Positions 1 through 5,206 of a DNA stretch of 5,206 nt are shown here, in pieces (the first letter of the stretch is position 1; the number at the start of each line of letters is the position of its first letter). The notes under the pieces are model-generated. The model did no database searches. It was not told where the DNA came from and saw only the letters and a list, made by a program, of their open reading frames with translations. Source of the DNA: Wohlfahrtiimonas sp. (GTDB lineage Bacteria; Pseudomonadota; Gammaproteobacteria; Cardiobacteriales; Wohlfahrtiimonadaceae); contig JASLHB010000134.1 in NCBI GenBank assembly GCA_030149965.1, positions 1 to 5,206 of the forward strand, in the 5' to 3' direction. The translations under genes and the position numbers were made by a program.

Positions 1-104
1 CAACAGAAGTACACTTTGAAATCCCTAAAGATGCAGGTAATGGAAGAGTAGACTTCATCTATAAAAACTACACAACACCAATAGGTACTTACCAAGTTAA
101 ATAA
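1..104 (+). CDS. C-terminal end of a plus-strand protein, possibly a paralogue of the neighbouring repeat proteins (partial)
   Basis: Only the last 33 codons and a TAA stop are present, read in the frame starting at base 3; the gene begins left of the window. This is the only plus-strand frame open here: the other two hit stops within the first 51 bases. The stop lies 11 bases before a strong hairpin with a T-tract, as expected for a real gene end. The peptide ends in YTTPIGTYQVK. This resembles the ends of the two minus-strand proteins (YTPIAAGTYKAVIQFTK and YTPIKGGTYQVIFEYIAE), so a related C-terminal beta-strand module is possible. The match is short and could be chance or convergence. The function cannot be told from this fragment. 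It is convergent with the large minus-strand gene, with 61 bases between the stops. Confidence 0.7.
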   Translation, partial: TEVHFEIPKDAGNGRVDFIYKNYTTPIGTYQVK

Positions 105-115
105 CATAAAAAGAG

Positions 116-144
116 AAAGCCTCTAGACATGGTCTAGAGGCTTT
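116..144. terminator. Bidirectional intrinsic terminator between convergent genes
   Basis: A perfect 13-bp inverted repeat (AAAGCCTCTAGAC / GTCTAGAGGCTTT) encloses a 3-base loop, ATG. On the plus strand the stem runs into CTTTTTAC. On the minus strand it runs into CTTTCTCTTTTTATG, so both directions have a T-rich tail. It lies 11 bases after the plus-strand stop and 21 bases after the minus-strand stop, where a terminator shared by two convergent genes is expected. Confidence 0.9.
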
Positions 145-165
145 TTACTACTCTTTATTAAATAT

Positions 166-3100
166 TTATTTAGTAAACTGAATAACTGCTTTGTACGTAC
201 CCGCAGCAATTGGAGTATAGATATCTCCATTACCTAAAGTGAAATACAATTTATTATCGTCAACTTTAATATCTGTAATACCTACAGTTACTAATTTATT
301 ATCTGATGTATATAATTTAATGTCATAAACATTAATATCAACACCATATAAGTCTCTAGGCATACTAATTGGTTGAGCTTCTGAATCATTAGCATCAAAT
401 TTAACAGCCTTTGAGAATACACTAACAACACTACCACCGAATTTAATATTCGTTTCAGAGATATCTTCTGTAATATCATAGTTTACAGCTTTTTTAAGCT
501 CTGTAATCAACTCATTATTAGTATCTTTTAAAATCTCTCTAATAGTATTGCTTAAGTCTATTACTGTTTTCGTCTCTTTACCATTTACATCTTTCACGAT
601 TGAATAAAGAACATCTTTAGATTCAGGTTTATCATCAATTTTACCATAGTAAACAGTACCTCCTTGAGTTAAATACTCATTAAGAACTTTATTGAAAGCT
701 GTTTGATTGTTATTTATGATCTCTTCTAAGTTACTAGAAACATCACCAACAACATCAAGTAATTTACCTAAACCATCAGGCATATCTACTATTGGATCTT
801 TACCAGCATTAGCTTTAATCCATTTAGCTACTACATCTTCATTAAAGTAAAGATACCCCTTAGTTTTACCATCTACTACAACAGGTCTAACAAAAGTTAC
901 TGTTTCATTAGAACTTAAATCAACTTTTTGCTCAACGCCTTTGTCATCTCTATAAACTAAGTAAGTCTTATCTCCCTCAACTTTTATAGTAACGTTACCT
1001 TTTGCTTGAGTAATATAAGAGATATTGTCTCCTTGATTTATAATATCACCAAAGTTTTGAGATACAGCTCCTACTACATCGATTACTTTACCATCAGTAT
1101 CTTTCATCAGATCTTTATACTTATTAACATCGACTAAGCCTGCATTAGCTTTTTTCCAAATTGCTATAGCCTCTTCGCTGAAATAAACATAACCTACAAC
1201 TTTCTCAGTCTCTACATTATTAATGATTTGTTTTTTCTTAACATCTCTAATAAATGTCAATGTTTCATTAGAACTTAAGTCAACTTTTTGTTCTACACCT
1301 TTATCATCTTTATAAACTAAGAACGTTTTATCTCCCTCAACTTTAACAGTAACATTACCTTTGGCTTGAGTAATATAAGAGATATTGTCTCCTTGGTTAA
1401 TAATATCACCAAAGTTTTGAGATACAGCTCCAATTACATCGATTACCTTACCATCAGTATCTTTCATCAGATCTTTATACTTATTAACATCGACTAAGCC
1501 TGCATTAGCTTTTTTCCAAATTGCTATAGCCTCTTCGCTAAAATAAACATAACCTACAACTTTCTCAGTCTCAACATTATTAATGATTTGTTTTTTCTTA
1601 ACGTCTCTAATAAATGTCAATGTCTCATTAGAACTTAAGTCAACTTTTTGTTCTACACCTTTATCATCTTTATAAACTAAGAACGTTTTATCTCCTTCAA
1701 CTTTAACAGTAACATTACCTTTGGCTTGAGTAATATAAGAGATGTTATCTCCTTGATTTATGATCTCTTCAAAACTTTGAGAAACTGCTCCTACTACATC
1801 AATAGATGTTCCATCAGCTGGTAACATATCTTTTTTGTAGTCTTTACCTTTATTAGCTGGATCTTTTCTCCATTTAGTAATAGCTTCTTCACTGAAGTAT
1901 ACGTATCCTGTAACTTTATTCTTAGAATCTTTTACTTCCTTGATATAAGTTTCTGTTTCGTTTGCACTTAAGTCAACTTTTTGTTCTACACCTTTATCAT
2001 CTTTATAAACTAAGAACGTTTTATCTCCCTCAACTTTAACAGTAACATTACCTTTGGCTTGAGTAATATAAGAGATATTATCTCCTTGATTTATAATTTC
2101 TTCAAAATTCTGAGATACTGCGCCTACAACATCAATTATTTCTCCACCTACATCATCAGCTTTCATGTATTTTCTATACTCGTCTGCTAACTTAGGGTTT
2201 GCTTTTTGCCATTTCACGATAGCTGCTTCTCCAAAGTAAATATAATTAACGATTTTATCCGTTTTTGGATCTTTATTAGTCATTATAAAAGTATCTACTT
2301 CTTGAGAACTTAAATCAAATAACTGCTCTTTTCCATTCTCATCAATATATACTAAAACGACCTTACCGTTTTCATCTACTTTAACAGTAACATTTCCTTT
2401 ACTGCTATTGATTACGTTAGTAATAAGTTCTTTATTTCCTTCTTTATTAATAATTTCTTTGAAACTATTAGAAACACTACCAACAACATCAATTACCTGA
2501 CCTCCATCAGTTAACTTCATGAACTCTTTATAACGTTTCGCTAAATCTGGATTAGCTTTTTGCCATTTTGTAATAGCTTCTTCACCAAAATACACATAAC
2601 CAGTAACTTTCTTAGAAGTTTCGTCTATGATTTCTTTGATAAAAGTATCAACTTCTTGAGAACTTAAGTCAATTATCTGTTCGTTTCCTTTATCGTCTTT
2701 ATATACTAAAACAACCTTACCATTACCATCAACTTTTACAGTAACATTTCCTTTACTATTATTGATCACATTAGTAATAAGTTCTTTATTTCCTTCTTTA
2801 TTAATAATTTCTTCAAAATTATTAGAAATATCCCCAACGATATCTAGTTTTACACCAGCTGCATCAGGCATTTCTCTTTGATAAATAGCAGCTAATGATG
2901 GATTGTCTTTTAACCATTTAGCAATTGCTTGCTCATTAAAATAAACATATCCTGTAGTAACCTTTTTATCATTTAAGATTGGTCTAACGAAAGTAACAAC
3001 TTCCATTGCAGATAAGTCAAGAATCACTTCTTTTCCATTCTCATCTTTATATACTAGTACAGTTTTTCCATCTACAACTTTTATAGTAACATTACCTTTA

Positions 3101-4311
3101 GACTCGTTAATTATAGTTTGGAAAAGATCTTTATTATTATTGATAATTTCCTTAAAGTTATGAGTAACAGCACCGATAATATCAAGATATGTACCGTCAG
3201 TGTTTTTCATCTGAGTTTTATAGTCATTAGCTAAACCTGGATTAGCCTTAATCCATTTGCTAATTTGAGACTCATTAAAGTGTACATAACCAGTAATCAC
3301 TTTTTTTCCATCTACATCATTCTCAATAGTTCTAATAAAAGTCTCAGTCTCTAATTGACTTAAATCAATCTTAACTTCTTTTGTTCCATCATTATAAACT
3401 AAATAAGTACGATCACCTTCTACTCTTACAGTAACATTCCCTTTAATTTGAGTAACGAATGTTTCAAAAATCTCTTTCTTAGAGTTAAAGATTTCCTGAA
3501 GGTTATTAGCTACATCACCTACGATGTCTAATAACTTACCATCAGTATCAGGCATATCCGTTTTATAACGGTGAGCATCTTTTGGATTAGCCTTAATCCA
3601 CTCAGCTATTTTATTTTCAGAAAAATAGATATAACCAGTTACTTTACCACTTTTATCCTTAGCATCTCTAAGGAATGTATCAATCTGTAGATTATTTAAA
3701 TCTATAGTTTGCTCTTGACCATTAGCATCTTTATATACTAAAACTGTTTTTCCTTCTACAATTTTATAACGTACCACATCTTTTAACCCTAAATCAATAG
3801 GAGTTGATGTTACGATATTTCCATCCTTATCCTTAACTAAAGTATAGAACTCTTTTTTATCAAAATCGTATAATACTACAGAAGTTCCTTTTAAAGCAGA
3901 ACCACTACCTTCATTAACAATGATATTAACTATCTCTTTGATAAATTCATTAGATGATGAAGTATTTTCTTGGATTAATTTAATAATCTCATCTTGACTA
4001 CTAAGCTTAGTCCAAGCTGCACCTGTCCAATAGTAAAAACCTTCTGAACCACCTTTATCTGCAGGATCTAAATTAGGATTAGTATTAAATACAATTAATC
4101 CCTTTATTTTTGTATCTGCTGCATTACCATCAATTGGGCTTAAAGTTGTTTTACTTGCTAAAGGTATTCTAGGTAATAAAACCCCTTTGTCAGTAGATTG
4201 AACTTCTAGAGCAGAACCTTTAACTGGGTCTTTTGTACCTATACCTACCTGAGCTTGTCCAAAATAAGACATCCCAACTAAAGCAGCACACATTATTATG
4301 TATTTTTTCAT
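166..4311 (-). CDS. Large secreted repeat protein, putative surface adhesin or stalk protein, nine ~115-residue tandem units
   Basis: A complete 1381-residue ORF with an ATG start. A signal peptide (residues 1-20, MKKYIIMCAALVGMSYFGQA) begins exactly at this ATG, which supports the start. Residues 21 to about 105 are the VGIGT..P / LEVQSTDKGVLLPR domain common at the N-terminus of exported Bacteroidota proteins, ending in GFYYWTGAAWTKL. Residues 106-209 are a linker ending in half a repeat unit (KTVLVYKDANGQEQTIDL). Residues 210-1257 are nine tandem units. Residues 1258-1381 finish a C-terminal module shared with the gene to the right. The mature chain has no cysteine. Tryptophan occurs twice in the N-terminal domain and then once per unit. 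No enzyme motif, LPXTG motif or clear type IX secretion C-terminal domain is visible, although the end (GTYKAVIQFTK) has a beta-strand character. Signal peptide plus repeats suggests an extended surface protein; adhesion is inferred, not shown. Confidence 0.93.
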   Translation of the reverse strand: MKKYIIMCAALVGMSYFGQAQVGIGTKDPVKGSALEVQSTDKGVLLPRIPLASKTTLSPIDGNAADTKIKGLIVFNTNPNLDPADKGGSEGFYYWTGAAWTKLSSQDEIIKLIQENTSSSNEFIKEIVNIIVNEGSGSALKGTSVVLYDFDKKEFYTLVKDKDGNIVTSTPIDLGLKDVVRYKIVEGKTVLVYKDANGQEQTIDLNNLQIDTFLRDAKDKSGKVTGYIYFSENKIAEWIKANPKDAHRYKTDMPDTDGKLLDIVGDVANNLQEIFNSKKEIFETFVTQIKGNVTVRVEGDRTYLVYNDGTKEVKIDLSQLETETFIRTIENDVDGKKVITGYVHFNESQISKWIKANPGLANDYKTQMKNTDGTYLDIIGAVTHNFKEIINNNKDLFQTIINESKGNVTIKVVDGKTVLVYKDENGKEVILDLSAMEVVTFVRPILNDKKVTTGYVYFNEQAIAKWLKDNPSLAAIYQREMPDAAGVKLDIVGDISNNFEEIINKEGNKELITNVINNSKGNVTVKVDGNGKVVLVYKDDKGNEQIIDLSSQEVDTFIKEIIDETSKKVTGYVYFGEEAITKWQKANPDLAKRYKEFMKLTDGGQVIDVVGSVSNSFKEIINKEGNKELITNVINSSKGNVTVKVDENGKVVLVYIDENGKEQLFDLSSQEVDTFIMTNKDPKTDKIVNYIYFGEAAIVKWQKANPKLADEYRKYMKADDVGGEIIDVVGAVSQNFEEIINQGDNISYITQAKGNVTVKVEGDKTFLVYKDDKGVEQKVDLSANETETYIKEVKDSKNKVTGYVYFSEEAITKWRKDPANKGKDYKKDMLPADGTSIDVVGAVSQSFEEIINQGDNISYITQAKGNVTVKVEGDKTFLVYKDDKGVEQKVDLSSNETLTFIRDVKKKQIINNVETEKVVGYVYFSEEAIAIWKKANAGLVDVNKYKDLMKDTDGKVIDVIGAVSQNFGDIINQGDNISYITQAKGNVTVKVEGDKTFLVYKDDKGVEQKVDLSSNETLTFIRDVKKKQIINNVETEKVVGYVYFSEEAIAIWKKANAGLVDVNKYKDLMKDTDGKVIDVVGAVSQNFGDIINQGDNISYITQAKGNVTIKVEGDKTYLVYRDDKGVEQKVDLSSNETVTFVRPVVVDGKTKGYLYFNEDVVAKWIKANAGKDPIVDMPDGLGKLLDVVGDVSSNLEEIINNNQTAFNKVLNEYLTQGGTVYYGKIDDKPESKDVLYSIVKDVNGKETKTVIDLSNTIREILKDTNNELITELKKAVNYDITEDISETNIKFGGSVVSVFSKAVKFDANDSEAQPISMPRDLYGVDINVYDIKLYTSDNKLVTVGITDIKVDDNKLYFTLGNGDIYTPIAAGTYKAVIQFTK
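169..723 (-). other. C-terminal module of the large protein, shared with the upstream gene
   Basis: From about residue 1197 to 1381 the chain matches the end of the right-hand minus-strand gene. Shared features in order: a helical run ending NEY, GG.VYYG with KP a few residues on, a K.T.I strand, an amphipathic helix (IREILKD..NELI against IIKEINTNTEV), then LG.G..YTPI..GTY near the end. The spacing of these landmarks is similar in both proteins. The function is unknown. Its place at the C-terminus of both proteins suggests a terminal cap, anchoring or secretion-related domain, which is inference. Confidence 0.7.
541..3684 (-). repeat. Array of nine tandem protein repeat units (333-363 bp each)
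   Basis: The units, in protein order, are R1 3349-3684, R2 3001-3348, R3 2653-3000, R4 2299-2652, R5 1957-2298, R6 1624-1956, R7 1264-1623, R8 904-1263 and R9 541-903 (112, 116, 116, 118, 114, 111, 120, 120 and 121 residues). The shared pattern is [T/V]xTF[I/V]R, a variable loop, GY[V/I]YF.E..I.KW.K.N, a variable stretch with M and DG, [L/I]D[I/V][V/I]G, EII, a variable helical linker, KGNVT[V/I]K[V], LVY.D, then DLS. Each unit carries one tryptophan at the KW position (IW in R7 and R8). R5 has NYIYF instead of GYIYF. R9 keeps only the first half of the pattern; its second half is replaced by the GGTVYYG module. I do not recognise the unit as a named repeat family. Confidence 0.95.
904..1623 (-). 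repeat. Near-identical 360-bp direct tandem duplication (units R7 and R8)
   Basis: Units 1264-1623 and 904-1263 are in perfect register at a 360-base offset. Comparing bases 1021-1380 with 1381-1740 line by line gives 10 mismatches and no gaps (about 97% identity). Both carry the same long variable loop (KKKQIINNVETEKV), found in no other unit. This points to one recent duplication of a whole unit. R8 diverges from R7 mainly in its second half, with changes such as NVTI for NVTV, TY for TF and YRDD for YKDD. Confidence 0.95.
3997..4251 (-). other. N-terminal VGIGT-type domain of the large repeat protein
   Basis: Residues 21 to about 105. The opening is QVGIGTKDPVKGSALEVQ, followed by STDKGVLLPRIPL, then KIKGLIVFNTN, and the region ends with GFYYWTGAAWTKLSS. 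This order (VGIGT, a DKG.L.PR motif, G..V.N, then a YYW.G..W strand) is a recurring N-terminal layout in secreted Bacteroidota proteins, often ahead of variable or repetitive C-terminal parts. Its molecular role is not established, and the domain boundaries are approximate. Confidence 0.75.
4252..4311 (-). other. Sec signal peptide of the large repeat protein
   Basis: Residues 1-20 have a positive start (MKK), a hydrophobic core (YIIMCAALVGM) and a small-residue end (GQA), with likely signal peptidase I cleavage before Q21 (GQA|QVGIG). The only cysteine of the protein, C8, lies inside the core. It has methionine at -1 and is too near the N-terminus for a lipobox, so a lipoprotein signal is unlikely. 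Confidence 0.9.
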
Positions 4312-4326
4312 AGTCTCTTTTTTTTT
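4312..4326 (-). promoter_or_regulatory. A-rich leader and start region of the large gene, with an A9 run
   Basis: Read on the minus strand, nine consecutive A residues (4318-4326) are followed by GAGACT and the ATG. There is no full Shine-Dalgarno sequence; the GAG just after the A run is at most a weak one. A-rich leaders are usual for translation starts in Bacteroidota. The homopolymer is long enough to be prone to slippage. Confidence 0.45.
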
Positions 4327-4361
4327 ATAAGATTTACATTATCCTATCAAAACGTAATTTT

Positions 4362-4397
4362 AAATACTATCTAGTTTCTAGAAACTAGATAGTATTT
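4362..4397. terminator. Perfect 17-bp inverted repeat between the two minus-strand genes, probable terminator or attenuator
   Basis: The arms AAATACTATCTAGTTTC and GAAACTAGATAGTATTT are perfectly complementary around a central TA, so the whole 36 bases are a palindrome. It starts 10 bases past the stop of the right-hand gene and ends 50 bases before the ATG of the large gene. For minus-strand transcription the tail is only TATTTAAAATTACG, a weak T-tract. On the plus strand it is followed by TTTTATTTTTTGC, a much better one. It may end transcription of the right-hand gene partially, or act better against antisense transcripts. The stem is AT-rich. Confidence 0.65.
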
Positions 4398-4407
4398 TAT
4401 TTTTTGC

Positions 4408-5206
4408 TTACTCAGCTATATACTCAAATATAACTTGGTAAGTTCCACCTTTAATTGGTGTATACATATTACCTGTACCTAAAGCAAATGTGAATCTTTG
4501 TGCTTCAAGCTTCACTACATCAGTAACAGACTCTGCAACAACACCTTCAGCACCAACTACCTTAAGGCTTAATAATTTACCAAAGTTAACATCAAGTTTC
4601 ACTGGCTTACCTTTATCATCCTCTCCCCATGGATTAAGAATGATAGGAGTTACATTATTTCCAACCTTAAATTCACTATCATAATCACCAGCTATAGTCA
4701 TTGTTCTTACTCCTTTGAAAACTTCTTTAGTACCAATAAATGTCTTAGTAGAAGCATCCTTATCAGTTACAACAACTTTAATTAGATTATTAATAGTTTC
4801 TTTAACTTCAGTATTAGTATTAATCTCCTTGATAATATCTTGAGCAATGTTAATTTGCGTTTTCTTCTTATCAGCATCCATTGTGAATAATACCAGTTTA
4901 TGGATTGTTGGATCTGGTTTTTCTTCCATATAACCATAATACACGTTACCTCCACCTTCTATTTTAGTATACTCATTTACAGTTTTGAAGATTTCTTTCT
5001 TCAATGTCTCGTTATTTGTAACAGAATTGATTACATCAGCTGTAATGTTGATAAATACTGACTTTCCATCTTCAGCTACATACTCATATACTACTGTTCC
5101 TTTAGCTTTATCAGTTGGTTTTGCTGTAATAGCTGGTTTATCTTTTAACCCATCACCATCTTTATCTTCGTAACCTTTAATAGCAGTAAGAGTATTAATA
5201 TCAGAA
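4408..5206 (-). CDS. C-terminal part of a second exported repeat-type protein, paralogue of the large gene (partial, 5' end missing)
   Basis: The frame is open from base 5205 to the TAA at 4408-4410, giving 265 residues with no start of its own; the TTG at 5002-5004 is an internal leucine (NETLKKEIF). The fragment opens with a linker containing DKDGDGLKD (5140-5166), which resembles a calcium-binding thrombospondin type 3-like loop. Next comes KGTVVYEYVAEDGKSVFINIT, comparable to the KGNVTVKV...LVY...DLS half-unit of the large protein. A helical stretch ending NEY leads into GGGNVYYGYMEEKP, and the final module ends LGTGNMYTPIKGGTYQV. No cysteine is present. The gene points the same way as the large gene, 96 bases upstream of its start, with a hairpin between them. 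It is probably a surface protein of the same kind; its N-terminus and any repeat array lie outside the window. Confidence 0.88.
   Translation of the reverse strand, partial: SDINTLTAIKGYEDKDGDGLKDKPAITAKPTDKAKGTVVYEYVAEDGKSVFINITADVINSVTNNETLKKEIFKTVNEYTKIEGGGNVYYGYMEEKPDPTIHKLVLFTMDADKKKTQINIAQDIIKEINTNTEVKETINNLIKVVVTDKDASTKTFIGTKEVFKGVRTMTIAGDYDSEFKVGNNVTPIILNPWGEDDKGKPVKLDVNFGKLLSLKVVGAEGVVAESVTDVVKLEAQRFTFALGTGNMYTPIKGGTYQVIFEYIAE
5140..5166 (-). other. DxDxDG-type acidic loop, possible calcium site
   Basis: The codons spell DKDGDGLKD, matching the D.D.DG..D spacing seen in thrombospondin type 3 repeats and related calcium-binding loops, and KP follows. Only one copy is visible and the sequence is cut 13 residues further upstream, so it could be a lone loop or the end of a row of such motifs. 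Calcium binding is inferred from the pattern alone. Confidence 0.5.

Noticed and set aside
166..230. Type IX secretion C-terminal sorting domain at the end of the large protein
   Set aside because: GTYKAVIQFTK recalls the G.Y...I strand of such domains, but the chain ends there without the usual following strands and the lysine-rich tail. This is not enough to claim it.
291..479. 62-residue minus-strand ORF in another frame inside the large gene
   Set aside because: It overlaps the C-terminal module of the large protein, which is supported by paralogy; no separate start signal is seen.
904..2298. CRISPR array or mobile-element repeats
   Set aside because: The repeats are 333-363 bp, in frame and coding throughout, with no unique spacers, terminal inverted repeats or transposase. 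They are protein repeats.
4288..4290. C8 of the large protein as a lipoprotein cysteine
   Set aside because: The residues before it are IIM, which do not fit a lipobox, and it is too close to the N-terminus. The GQA|Q site fits signal peptidase I.
4327..4361. Bacteroidota-type promoter for the large gene (TTTG, then TAnnTTTG)
   Set aside because: On the minus strand there is TACGTTTTG and, 18 bases after a TTTTG, TATAAAAA. Neither gives both elements at proper spacing, so no promoter is called; read-through from the right-hand gene is as likely.
4490..4684. 64-residue plus-strand ORF
   Set aside because: It lies wholly antisense to the conserved C-terminal module of the right-hand gene, with low-complexity Ser/Thr/Leu composition typical of a shadow frame.
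5002..5004. TTG as the start of the right-hand gene
   Set aside because: The frame stays open upstream to the window edge and the upstream residues continue the repeat-like pattern (KGTVVYEYV...INIT). The TTG is an internal leucine codon.
4985..5173. 62-residue plus-strand ORF over the right-hand gene
   Set aside because: It is antisense to a continuous minus-strand frame that has clear homology to the large protein's C-terminus. It has no leader signals of its own and is a shadow.

Overview
The window is AT-rich and almost wholly coding. It reads as a surface-protein locus from a member of the Bacteroidota, most likely a flavobacterium. The main evidence is the start of the large minus-strand protein: a Sec signal peptide ending in GQA, followed directly by QVGIGT..P....LEVQSTDKGVLLPR. 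That signature is common at the N-terminus of secreted and surface proteins in Flavobacteriia. The A-rich leader without a strong Shine-Dalgarno sequence fits the same group. The genus cannot be fixed from this sequence.

Layout, left to right. Positions 1-104 hold the last 33 codons of a plus-strand gene. Positions 105-165 are a short convergent intergenic gap with a perfect 13-bp hairpin that can serve as a terminator in both directions. Positions 166-4311 (minus) encode a complete 1381-residue secreted protein. It consists of a signal peptide, an N-terminal VGIGT domain, a linker, nine tandem units of 111-121 residues, and a distinct C-terminal module. Positions 4312-4407 are an intergenic gap with a perfect 17-bp inverted repeat. 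Positions 4408-5205 (minus) are the C-terminal 265 residues of a second gene that runs off the right edge. There is no gene-free stretch over 300 bases.

The two minus-strand proteins are paralogous over their last roughly 185-210 residues (GG.VYYG....KP near the start of the module, LG.G..YTPI..GTY at the end). The plus-strand fragment ends in a possibly related YTTPIGTYQVK. The window therefore looks like part of a cluster of related exported repeat proteins. The two minus-strand genes point the same way, the right-hand one upstream, and may be co-transcribed. A role as surface adhesins or stalk-like proteins is an inference from architecture; no catalytic motif was seen.

The most notable signal is the repeat array. 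Units 7 and 8 are a 360-bp tandem duplication with only 10 differences. The half-units around it are homogenised, and the linker types fall in neighbouring blocks. This suggests recent expansion in the middle of the array and likely copy-number variation between strains.
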